DNA of 30,615 nucleotides from a virus, in IMG/VR virus record IMGVR_UViG_3300006928_000045, positions 1 through 30,615 of that record. The stretch is one strand, 5' to 3'. Below, in pieces: positions 6,177-13,800 of the stretch. Position numbers and translations under genes: made by a program. Below the pieces are notes generated by a model. That model was not told where the DNA came from and did no database searches. It saw only the letters and a list, made by a program, of their open reading frames with translations. How positions within the stretch are numbered: the first letter of the stretch is position 1; every line of letters begins with the position of its first letter.

Positions 6177-8377
6177 TGCAAAAAGTAATATTATACATAC
6201 AGCCACAATTAAGAACTACTACAACGGTACAGGATTATGTGCGTGTTGATTTAATGGATGCAGATCTTATTGAACTTACACAGGTAATACAAGATGTAAA
6301 AAGCATTGATAAAGTATTTACGGATTACAGTAAAACATTTAATTTGCCTACAAGCAAAACAAATAACAAGATATTCAAATGGTGGTACAATCCAGATGTT
6401 GAAGGTTTTGATAATCAGATAATGGCTAATGCAAGAATTGAGTTGAATCATTTTGCATTTAAGGAGGGCAAAGTAAAACTTGAAAGCGTTACTATGAAAA
6501 ATGGCGAACCAAGTTTGTACAAGATAACCTTTTTTGGAAATACAATAAAATTAACTGATTTAATTGGAGAAGATAAACTTGAAAATTTAGTTTGGTTAAA
6601 TAACTTTAATCATGAAAATAGTAATGCTAATGTTAAAAGCGGATTAGAGGCGGGGTTAGATTTTACAGTTGGAGGTAGAGCTTATGCTGATGCTATTGTC
6701 TATCCATTGATTGCACACAGCCAACAATACATATATGATGCAACGGGGAATGGAAGTTCTGGATTAAATATTGCAGCAGTAAGCACACACCATACCAAAA
6801 GAGGTGTTTTCCCTGAAGATTTAAAACCTGCTATACTTGTAAAAAATATTATTAAGGCAATTGAAGAACAATATAACATAACTTTTAAAACTGGTGAATT
6901 TTTTAACAGTAATCATGTTGCCAATATGTATATGTGGTTACATAGGGTAAAAGGAAATATTGTTGCAGATAAATATAAACTTATTGATGATCAAGCATTT
7001 ACCTGCGCCTCATCAGGTTCTATATGTACACATTTTGCAAGTTCTGGAAATAATGTTTACTTTAATACATCAAAAGGTACATATACTTTTTATGATACTG
7101 AATCACAAGGGTTAGGTTTTCCAGAAAGTTTTGATTTTGGTGTTGAAATAGTTCCATCAACAGCAGATTTATATACTATTGAAGTTGTTGATATTTTAAC
7201 AGATACTGTTTATGCAGTTAGAGAAAATTGTAGTGGAACACAAACTTTAAATAGTTCATTTGGTAATGATTTAGCAACAAGAATACCAATAACAATAAAT
7301 CAAAATTTTGAACTTGCAGCAAGAGTAAAAACTCCGTCTGTTATGACATTTGCAGCAAATATTCAGATAGATCATAGGTATTATGATTATTCACTTGGCA
7401 GGCAAACAATATCAGGAACATATAATTCTAATTCTCTTGTTATTGCACTAATATCAGATATGGTGATTACTGAACAAATACCAGATATAAAGGTTCTTGA
7501 CTTTCTTAATGGTATGTTTAAGATGTTTAATTTAACGGCATATTTAAATTTTACTGATGAAATAGTTGTTAAAAGGTTAGATGATTATTTTAGTAGTGGT
7601 CAAACACATGATATAACTGAATATATAAAAATTGGTACACATACAGTAGGAACTACAATACCATATAGCGAAATAGATTTAGAATATGCAGAACCAAAAA
7701 GCATATTAGCACAAAGGTTTTTAAATACTAATAACAGAAAGTATGGTGAAGTGGAATATAAAACTGATATTACTGATAATAAAACATATAAAGTTACTGC
7801 ACCATTTGAACACATGCTTTATAGTAGATTAAATGATTTAACGGCAGGAACATTTACTGATGTGCAAACAGGTTGTTTTTTAGATGAAGAATTAAAATCA
7901 AGTATTGGTCAACCATTATTATTTTATGGCATACAAAGAACGGGAATAACCACAGAAATAAATTTTGTATACACTACAAGACCAGAAACTTATGGAGCTT
8001 TAGCAGGCACACCTGGCACTAATTATTATTTGGATGCATATTGGATGCCACACCATGCTAATGAATTAGGCAGCGTAGGTACAGCGCCCACATATAATCT
8101 CAACTTTGGTAGTGAAATAGATACTTATAACTTAACAGATTATTCAGGACAAAACAATTCATTATTCTTAAAAAACTATCAAGAATACATAACAAGAATA
8201 TATAATAAAAAAACAAGATTATATAAATACAGCGCAATACTACCATTAAAAATATTATTACAACTAACATTAGATGATAAGGTAATAGTAGGAACAAGAA
8301 TATTTACAATAAATAAAATGAGCAGCAAACTACAAAGTGGAGAAACAGAATTTGAACTATTAAACGAAGCACCATAA
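6176..8377 (+). CDS. Large tail-tip/baseplate protein (733 aa)
   Basis: The second largest structural gene of the tail operon. The N-terminus is a compact domain (YVRVDLMDADLIELTQVIQD, then SKTFNLPTSKTNNKIFKWW) that I associate with Bacteroidetes phage tail proteins upstream of or near the tape measure. The middle is Ser/Thr-rich beta structure, and the C-terminus (ILPLKILLQLTLDDKVIVGT) resembles hub or baseplate domains. No enzyme motif is seen. Position between the 378-residue tail protein and the tape measure supports a tail hub or tip role, which is inference. Confidence 0.65.
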   Translation: MQKVILYIQPQLRTTTTVQDYVRVDLMDADLIELTQVIQDVKSIDKVFTDYSKTFNLPTSKTNNKIFKWWYNPDVEGFDNQIMANARIELNHFAFKEGKVKLESVTMKNGEPSLYKITFFGNTIKLTDLIGEDKLENLVWLNNFNHENSNANVKSGLEAGLDFTVGGRAYADAIVYPLIAHSQQYIYDATGNGSSGLNIAAVSTHHTKRGVFPEDLKPAILVKNIIKAIEEQYNITFKTGEFFNSNHVANMYMWLHRVKGNIVADKYKLIDDQAFTCASSGSICTHFASSGNNVYFNTSKGTYTFYDTESQGLGFPESFDFGVEIVPSTADLYTIEVVDILTDTVYAVRENCSGTQTLNSSFGNDLATRIPITINQNFELAARVKTPSVMTFAANIQIDHRYYDYSLGRQTISGTYNSNSLVIALISDMVITEQIPDIKVLDFLNGMFKMFNLTAYLNFTDEIVVKRLDDYFSSGQTHDITEYIKIGTHTVGTTIPYSEIDLEYAEPKSILAQRFLNTNNRKYGEVEYKTDITDNKTYKVTAPFEHMLYSRLNDLTAGTFTDVQTGCFLDEELKSSIGQPLLFYGIQRTGITTEINFVYTTRPETYGALAGTPGTNYYLDAYWMPHHANELGSVGTAPTYNLNFGSEIDTYNLTDYSGQNNSLFLKNYQEYITRIYNKKTRLYKYSAILPLKILLQLTLDDKVIVGTRIFTINKMSSKLQSGETEFELLNEAP

Positions 8378-8532
8378 TGAAAACAATTTTAGAAGCATTA
8401 GAGTTTTGTAAAGAAAATAAATTATATGGAAAACATATAAATATAGCATTAGGCAAAAATAAATTTGTACAAACTTGGGAAGAAGGAGAAACACAAAATA
8501 AGATAAAAGAATATGAAAACATTTACAGTTGA
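8377..8532 (+). CDS. Small protein before the tape measure (51 aa)
   Basis: A 51-residue frame (starting MKTILEALEFCKENKLYGKH) that begins on the last base of the previous stop and ends 20 bp inside the tape measure gene. Both junctions match the coupling style of this genome, and the sequence is a plausible soluble helix-strand unit with a conserved-looking TWEEGETQ. No family is recognised. Its position suggests an accessory tail assembly factor, but that is inference. Confidence 0.6.
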   Translation: MKTILEALEFCKENKLYGKHINIALGKNKFVQTWEEGETQNKIKEYENIYS

Positions 8533-10396
8533 GCTTGAGGTAGGTACTAAAAAGGCAATAAAAAACATTGGCGATCTTGAAGATGAAATTGAAAGATTAT
8601 CAAACGAGCTAAAAGGCGCAGATTTTGGTAGTGATGAATTTAAAAAATTATCAACTGAATTAATAAAGGCGCAAAAACAAATTAAAAACACAGAGCTATC
8701 ACTTGAATCATTAGATTCTGAACAGGTTGCAAGTGAGTTTGGAAGTGTTGTTGGTGCTGTTGGTGATATGACTGGCGCAATGGTGTTGCTTGGGGGTACT
8801 GGTGGAGCTGTTGAGCAAACTGCTGAAAACATAGAAAAAGCAATTGGTATTTCAATGGCGTTTAAAGGAGCTATTGAAGGGGTTTCATCTGGTATGAAAT
8901 TATTTAACAACATTGTTAAAACAAACACGTTATTACAAAAAGCTAATAATACTATTAATGTACTTGCCGCAGGAACATTTAAAGTATTAGGATTTTCTGT
9001 TGATACAACATCTGTTGCATTTAAAGGGTTAAGAGCCGCAATGATTGCTACAGGGATTGGTGCTTTAATAGTTGGTGTTGGTTTATTAATTGCAAACTTT
9101 GATAAATTAAAAGCTGCAATGACAGGAATAAGCGAGGCACAACGCGAAAGAACTGATTCAGCACAGAAAGCAGTAGAAGCAGCAGATAAGGAATATGAAC
9201 TTTCTAAATTACAAATAAACAATTTAAAATTACAGGGTAAAACAGAGGAACAGATTGTTAAGTTTCAGATGAAAGCTCTACAAACAAGATTAAATGCACA
9301 GGTAGCATTAATTAAGGAACAGAAAAAATTAAATGCTGAACAATTAGAGGGAACAACAAGTTGGAATGAATCTTTAGCCACTACAATAGAATGGTACGGA
9401 AAAATAATTGGCTTTATTCCAAGAGGAATAGCATTTGCAATTGAATTTTTAACAGGACAGATAAATGATGTGTTTGCACAAATACAAGATACTACTGTTG
9501 GAAAATATTTATTTGGCGATGAGAAAATAAACATACAACTTGAAACTGGTACTGCTTTAGATAAAGGTATTGAAGATCTTTCAGGTTGGATAGCTGAATT
9601 AGTTTTTGATCCTGAAGCTGTTAAGGAAGAAGGAGATAAAGAACTTGAAGCATTAGAATTAGCAAATCAACAAATGTTAAGTGAGATGGCAGGGCTTCAA
9701 TTAAATTTAGAGGGCATTCAAAAAGAAAATTCAAAAGTAGCAAAATCAATAACTGCTGGAAATATTGATTCAAATAATAAATTAGTTGAAAACACTAAAA
9801 GCACTTTAAGCGTATTGCAAGATACTTGGGCAGAATACTATAAAAAACAAAGAGAGCAGCGGGAAAAAGATTTAGCAAATGAAATAGCTATAATGAATGC
9901 AAGACACCAATTACAGGATGCATACGTTTCCGCAACCTCATCAGCTTTGCAAAGTATTGCAGAACTTGCAGGGGAAGGAACAAAAATAGCCAAAGCAGCA
10001 GCGTTATCAGATATTATTATTACAACTGGAGTTGGTTTTGCACAAGGTTTGGATATTGCACAAAAATCAGCAAAAGGAACTGGTGTAGCAGCAGCAGCAG
10101 CATTCCCCCTATTTTACGCAACACAAATAGCAGCCGTTTTAGCTATGGTTGTAAAGGCAAAAAATATTTTATCAAAGGTAAAAGCAGGCCCATCTCCATC
10201 ATTATCAACACCTGCGCCAGGCGTTGGCGGTGCAGGTTCACAAGCACCACAATTTAATATAGTGGGGCAAAGCGGATTTAATCAAATAGCATCAGCATTA
10301 GGGCAACAGCCACCAGTACAGGCGTATGTAGTAGCGCAAGATGTTACAACAGCACAACAATTACAAAACAATACAATACAAACAGCAACTTTTTAA
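8513..10396 (+). CDS. Tape measure protein
   Basis: A 627-residue protein with the usual tape measure make-up: a charged coiled-coil N-terminus (IGDLEDEIERLSNELKGADF), a Gly/Ala-rich middle, a hydrophobic stretch AAMIATGIGALIVGVGLLIA (about 176-195), a long helical part, and a second Ala/Gly-rich hydrophobic stretch near 500-545. The C-terminus is Pro/Gln-rich. It sets tail length and is ejected ahead of the DNA, where the hydrophobic stretches can enter the host inner membrane. At the usual 0.15 nm per residue the tail would be about 94 nm. No lytic domain is visible. It is separated from the tail tube gene by the head genes, an uncommon order. Confidence 0.9.
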   Translation: MKTFTVELEVGTKKAIKNIGDLEDEIERLSNELKGADFGSDEFKKLSTELIKAQKQIKNTELSLESLDSEQVASEFGSVVGAVGDMTGAMVLLGGTGGAVEQTAENIEKAIGISMAFKGAIEGVSSGMKLFNNIVKTNTLLQKANNTINVLAAGTFKVLGFSVDTTSVAFKGLRAAMIATGIGALIVGVGLLIANFDKLKAAMTGISEAQRERTDSAQKAVEAADKEYELSKLQINNLKLQGKTEEQIVKFQMKALQTRLNAQVALIKEQKKLNAEQLEGTTSWNESLATTIEWYGKIIGFIPRGIAFAIEFLTGQINDVFAQIQDTTVGKYLFGDEKINIQLETGTALDKGIEDLSGWIAELVFDPEAVKEEGDKELEALELANQQMLSEMAGLQLNLEGIQKENSKVAKSITAGNIDSNNKLVENTKSTLSVLQDTWAEYYKKQREQREKDLANEIAIMNARHQLQDAYVSATSSALQSIAELAGEGTKIAKAAALSDIIITTGVGFAQGLDIAQKSAKGTGVAAAAAFPLFYATQIAAVLAMVVKAKNILSKVKAGPSPSLSTPAPGVGGAGSQAPQFNIVGQSGFNQIASALGQQPPVQAYVVAQDVTTAQQLQNNTIQTATF

Positions 10397-10407
10397 AATA
10401 AAACAAA

Positions 10408-10995
10408 ATGGAAATAGTAGAATTATTATTGGATGAAGAAAACGAGGTTACTGGCATAGATGCCGTATCTATCGTAGAATCACCTGCAATTGAAAGCGAT
10501 TTCATTGCATTAGCAGAGCAAGAAGTGAAACTTGCAAAAGTAGATGAAGATAAAAGGATCTTAATGGGCGCTGCCTTGATACCTAACAAACCAATCTTCC
10601 GTAAAAATGGCGAAGAAATGTTTTACGTGTACTTTTCAAAAGATACAGTACGCAGAGCAAGCGAGTTATTTTTTATGAATGGTAATCAAAACAATGCAAC
10701 ACTTGAACACAGTATGAATATTAACGATCTAACGGTTGTTGAATCTTGGATTGTTGAAGATACTAAAATGGATAAAACTGCTAAATACGGGTTAGATGTT
10801 CCAGATGGCACTTGGATGATCAGTATGAAAGTAGAAAACGATGAGGTTTGGAACGATTACGTAAAAAGCGGAAAAGTAAAAGGATTCAGTATTGAAGGAT
10901 ATTTCGCGGATAAAGCAAAGATTAAGAAATCTGAAGAAATGAGTGAAGAAGCAGCACAAAAGAAAATTGAAGAAATTGTAAACTTATTAAAATGA
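10408..10995 (+). CDS. Prohead protease, XkdF-like
   Basis: A 195-residue protein matching the phage XkdF serine protease pattern: VESPAIESDF near residues 23-32, then GAALIPNKPIFR, a His in LEHSMN (His101), VESWIVEDTKMD (111-122) and a Ser in GFSIEGYF (Ser161). His and Ser would be catalytic in the herpesvirus-assemblin-like fold used to mature proheads. The C-terminal EEMSEEAAQKKIEEIVNLLK is a coiled helix that may act as a targeting tail. It precedes a scaffold and a capsid gene, the normal assembly set, but a terminator/promoter module separates them. Confidence 0.8.
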   Translation: MEIVELLLDEENEVTGIDAVSIVESPAIESDFIALAEQEVKLAKVDEDKRILMGAALIPNKPIFRKNGEEMFYVYFSKDTVRRASELFFMNGNQNNATLEHSMNINDLTVVESWIVEDTKMDKTAKYGLDVPDGTWMISMKVENDEVWNDYVKSGKVKGFSIEGYFADKAKIKKSEEMSEEAAQKKIEEIVNLLK

Positions 10996-11129
10996 AAAAG
11001 AAATATAAAACTCCAAGCAACTCATCGCCTAAAAACAGTAATAGAGGATGTTTATGTGCAGATGGCAAAAGATACAGTACTAAATGCTGCGATGGCAGCT
11101 TACAAGCACAAGGAATAGGTAAAGTGTAA
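10992..11129 (+). CDS. Cysteine-rich microprotein (45 aa)
   Basis: A 45-residue basic peptide that starts as ATGA on the protease stop. After a Lys-rich start it has GCLCADGKRYSTKCCDGSLQ, with four cysteines as C-x-C (20, 22) and CC (32, 33), then AQGIGKV. I recognise similar short C-x-C...CC-DGS...QGIG proteins in Bacteroidetes phages, so a real gene is likely despite the size. The cysteines could bind zinc or form disulfides. A hairpin terminator follows 12 bp later. Function unknown. Confidence 0.75.
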   Translation: MKKKYKTPSNSSPKNSNRGCLCADGKRYSTKCCDGSLQAQGIGKV

Positions 11130-11140
11130 AATTTTTTTGC

Positions 11141-11170
11141 AAAAACGCATAACACTTAACGTTTTTTTTT
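11141..11170 (+). terminator. Intrinsic terminator after the tail operon
   Basis: AAAAACG (11141-11147) pairs with CGTTTTT (11160-11166) around a 12-base loop, and the T-run continues to 11170. It closes the operon that ends at 11129. It overlaps the second promoter module, whose GCATAACACT block starts in the stem and fills most of the loop. Confidence 0.65.
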
Positions 11171-11190
11171 ACATTAAGTATATATAATAA
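11147..11190 (+). promoter_or_regulatory. Late-type hairpin/promoter module, copy 2 (head operon)
   Basis: GCATAACACT (11147-11156), 13 bases, then TACATTA (11170-11176) and a TATATAATAATAA stretch before ATG 11198. This repeats the layout at 3084-3113 exactly in spacing. The flanking stems differ but still pair (GT with AC in copy 1, AC with GT in copy 2), which looks like covariation. Copies lead the tail and head operons only. Best read as a phage-specific late promoter fused to a terminator. Confidence 0.55.
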
Positions 11191-11197
11191 TAACATT

Positions 11198-11788
11198 ATG
11201 AAAGCAAACGAAATACTAAACAAAATCAAAAATATTGTTGGTGTTGAACTTTCTGAAACCAAAACAGAATTAGCTGAAATCGTACTTGAGAATGGTACTG
11301 TACTTGTTGCAGAATCATTTGAAGCAGGAAAAGCAATCTTCATTAAAACAGAAGAAGAAGAAATTGCATTGCCTGTTGGTGAGTATGAATACGAAGGTAA
11401 AGTTCTTGTGGTTAAAGAAGAAGGTTTAATTGACAGTATCAAAGAGGCGGAAGCAGAGGCTGAAGCTGAAGAAGAAGCGGAAACTGAAGAAGTAGAAGCT
11501 AAAGAAGAAGTTCAATTTGTAAGCGTAGAACAATTTAATTCTACCATTGAAGAACTTAAAGCATTAATTACAGAGTTAAAAAGTGAAACTGAACTATCTG
11601 AAGAAACTAAAGAAGAAACAGAAGAAGAAGAAGTTGTTACTGAATTAGCTGCTGTAAAAGAAGAATTGGTTGCTCCAATTAAACACAATCCAGAAGAAAT
11701 GCAAAACTCAAACACAGGTAGAAAAATAGCACCTAAAAGAGAACGCACAATAATGGATAGTGTATTTTCAAAAATTTCAAATAAATAA
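11198..11788 (+). CDS. Putative scaffold protein (acidic)
   Basis: A 196-residue, strongly acidic protein directly before the major capsid gene. Residues 1-80 look folded (VLENGTVLVAESFEAGKAIF, GEYEYEGKVLVVKEEG). Residues 83-155 are runs of Glu/Ala and coiled coil, and the tail is basic (GRKIAPKRERTIMDSVFSKI). An acidic coiled coil with a basic C-terminal capsid-binding end is typical for scaffolds. Repetitive GAAGAA codons make this an area of low DNA complexity. Scaffold function is inferred from charge pattern and position next to protease and capsid. Confidence 0.65.
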   Translation: MKANEILNKIKNIVGVELSETKTELAEIVLENGTVLVAESFEAGKAIFIKTEEEEIALPVGEYEYEGKVLVVKEEGLIDSIKEAEAEAEAEEEAETEEVEAKEEVQFVSVEQFNSTIEELKALITELKSETELSEETKEETEEEEVVTELAAVKEELVAPIKHNPEEMQNSNTGRKIAPKRERTIMDSVFSKISNK

Positions 11789-11812
11789 TATTAATAATAA
11801 AAAACAAAAAAA

Positions 11813-12745
11813 ATGGCAAATACTGTAACGGGTAGTACTTATGCTGGTGAGTTCGCTGGAGATTATGTAGCAGCAGCTTTATTGAGTGCGCCTACTTTAG
11901 AAAAAGGGTTAATTACTATTTTACCTAACATTCACTATAAAAGAGTGATGAAAAAAATTAGTACAACTGGAAGTGCATTGGTTGATGCAACTTGTGATTT
12001 TGATCACAATATGGATGTTGATGTTGCTGAAAGAGTTTTAACTCTTGAAGAATTTCAATCTAACGTTCAATTATGTAAGAAAGATTATCACCAAGATTGG
12101 ATTGGTGCGCAAGCAGGTTATTCAGCTTACGAAGATCTTCCAAGTAACTTTAAAGATTTTATGATTGGTCACGTTGCTGGAATGGTAGCAGCCAAAATGG
12201 AAACTAACATTTGGGAAGGCGCTAACGCATCTTCAGGACAGTTTGATGGTTTAGTAACTTTAGCTTTAGCTGATGCATCTGTAAACGATGTAGGATCTCA
12301 CGCTGCTGTAACAGCTACTAACGTAATTGATAAACTTGGTTCTATAGTTGACCTAATCCCGTCAACTCTTTACGGATCTGAATCATTAAAAATATTTGTT
12401 TCTCAAAATATTGCAAAAGCATACGTGAGAGCATTAGGTGGTTTTGTTGCTACAATAGGTGGTGCAGGTACAGAAAACAAAGGAACGCAATGGTATGCTA
12501 ACGGATCACTATCTTTTGATGGTATTCCAGTTGTTGTTGCTAACGGTATGGCAGATGATACTGCGATAGCTGCTGAAAGTTCAAATTTATTCTTTGGATG
12601 TGGTTTACTTTCTGATATTAATCAAGAAGTTAAGTACATTGATATGAGCGAAGTTGATGGTTCTCAAAATTGCAGAATCATAATGAGAATGAGCGCAGGT
12701 GTACAATATGCAATTGGTTCAGACATCGTTCTTTACCACGCGTAA
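11813..12745 (+). CDS. Major capsid protein
   Basis: A 310-residue HK97-fold-type capsid protein. It has a short N-arm (GSTYAGEFAGDYVAAALLSA), an E-loop/P-domain region with KKISTTGSALVDATCDF, a long spine-helix region (FKDFMIGHVAGMVAAKMETN) and a C-terminal A-domain with KIFVSQNIAKAYVRALGG and FDGIPVVVANGMADDT, a common capsid pattern. The leader is A-rich with no Shine-Dalgarno site, as in strongly expressed Bacteroidetes genes. A strong terminator follows after 16 bp. There is no long N-terminal delta domain, in keeping with a separate scaffold. Capsid identity rests on pattern and context. Confidence 0.85.
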   Translation: MANTVTGSTYAGEFAGDYVAAALLSAPTLEKGLITILPNIHYKRVMKKISTTGSALVDATCDFDHNMDVDVAERVLTLEEFQSNVQLCKKDYHQDWIGAQAGYSAYEDLPSNFKDFMIGHVAGMVAAKMETNIWEGANASSGQFDGLVTLALADASVNDVGSHAAVTATNVIDKLGSIVDLIPSTLYGSESLKIFVSQNIAKAYVRALGGFVATIGGAGTENKGTQWYANGSLSFDGIPVVVANGMADDTAIAAESSNLFFGCGLLSDINQEVKYIDMSEVDGSQNCRIIMRMSAGVQYAIGSDIVLYHA

Positions 12746-12761
12746 GAAATTAATTAATAAT

Positions 12762-12787
12762 GGAGGGTTGTAATTACCCTCCTTTTT
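12762..12787 (+). terminator. Intrinsic terminator after the capsid gene
   Basis: GGAGGGT (12762-12768) pairs with ACCCTCC (12776-12782) around a 7-base loop, followed by five T. It lies between the capsid and tail tube genes and should set the capsid level by partial termination. Confidence 0.85.
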
Positions 12788-12799
12788 AAAACTTTAACA

Positions 12800-13348
12800 A
12801 TGGCTTGTGATTTAACAATTGGGCGTAAGGTACCTTGTAAAGATGTGGTTGGTGGTTTAGTTAGATGTTGGTTTGTAAACTATGGTGGTTTAGGAAACAA
12901 TGCAAAAACAAACGATGAAATCACTGATCTTTCAGGAACATTTACTGCCTTTCAATACGAACTAAAGGGTACGAACTCTTTAGATCAAACCATTACCTCA
13001 TCAAGAGAGAATGGAACTACATTTGCAGAGCAAACGTTAACTTTAACTTTTCCTAAAATGGAAAAAGAATTTCATAAGGAATTGAAGTTAATGGCTTACG
13101 GTAGACCTCACGTAGCAGTAGAGGACAGAAACGGTAATTTCTTCCAGTGCGGTTTAGAACACGGAATGGAGATTACTACTATTGCTGTTGCAAATGGTAC
13201 TGCAATGGGTGATTTAAGTGGATACACATTAACATTAAGTGGCATGGAAACTGATCCTGCTAACTTTATTGCTGGTGGTACATCTGCTGATCCTTATGCA
13301 GCAATGAGTTCAGCAACAGTTACTGTAACTGTAGGAACTAATAGCTAA
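12800..13348 (+). CDS. Major tail tube protein (putative)
   Basis: A 182-residue beta-rich protein. It starts MACDLTIGRKVPCKDVVGGL and ends with the segment DLSGYTLTLSGMETDPANFI, a pattern of Bacteroidetes phage tail tube-type proteins, plus a Ser/Thr/Val-rich tail. The segment EDRNGNFFQCGLEHGMEIT resembles the tube-protein core strand pair. It lies between two strong terminators, a layout expected for a very abundant structural protein. No promoter is evident in the 54-bp gap, so it probably relies on read-through from the head operon. Moderately confident of tail tube identity. Confidence 0.65.
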   Translation: MACDLTIGRKVPCKDVVGGLVRCWFVNYGGLGNNAKTNDEITDLSGTFTAFQYELKGTNSLDQTITSSRENGTTFAEQTLTLTFPKMEKEFHKELKLMAYGRPHVAVEDRNGNFFQCGLEHGMEITTIAVANGTAMGDLSGYTLTLSGMETDPANFIAGGTSADPYAAMSSATVTVTVGTNS

Positions 13349-13392
13349 CATAATTCATAATTGTGTGATTCATAATATATAGTTTGATTGGT

Positions 13393-13425
13393 GGGGAGGA
13401 AGTAGTTATCCTCCCCTTTTTTTTT
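13393..13425 (+). terminator. Strong intrinsic terminator after the tail tube gene
   Basis: GGGGAGGA (13393-13400) pairs perfectly with TCCTCCCC (13409-13416) around an 8-base loop, followed by nine T. It is the most stable terminator in the genome. The preceding 44 bp hold two TTCATAAT copies of unknown meaning. Confidence 0.9.
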
Positions 13426-13443
13426 AAATTATTTTGATACGAT

Positions 13444-13800
13444 ATGCAAATACTTACAACGACAGGAACAAGAGTAATAAATTTTATACCACGCGAAATA
13501 ATAAGCGGTGCAAAAACATATCAACTAATTATCAAATCTGAAGCACAGAATAAAATTATTTTAACAGATAGTACAGCTACATTTGTAGAATTAGATTATT
13601 TTTACACTTATACAACAACACAGGCATTGGTAGAAAACAATTTTTATACTATTACAATAACCAACACAACGGATAACACAATTATTTTTAAAGATAAAAT
13701 GTATTGCAGCGATCAAACGTTATCAGATTATGAAATTAGTAATGGTGTATATATAGAACAAAGCACAGGAGATAATCAATTTATATATTACAATGGATAA
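13444..13800 (+). CDS. Small beta-rich virion protein before the portal
   Basis: A 118-residue protein that looks like a single beta-sandwich (YQLIIKSEAQNKIILTDS, FYTITITNTTDNTIIFKDKM) and ends with TGDNQFIYYNG. This ending and its position directly before the portal match a small family I know from Bacteroidetes phages. It overlaps the portal gene by 8 bp. It could be a head decoration or tail protein. No enzymatic or membrane features are seen. Confidence 0.7.
   Translation: MQILTTTGTRVINFIPREIISGAKTYQLIIKSEAQNKIILTDSTATFVELDYFYTYTTTQALVENNFYTITITNTTDNTIIFKDKMYCSDQTLSDYEISNGVYIEQSTGDNQFIYYNG

Noticed and set aside
8449-9222. Long open frame on the minus strand (257 aa) and other minus-strand frames
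   Set aside because: It lies opposite the tape measure gene and encodes low-complexity Ser/Pro/Asn sequence. All other minus-strand frames also lie inside well-supported + strand genes, without promoters or leaders of their own.
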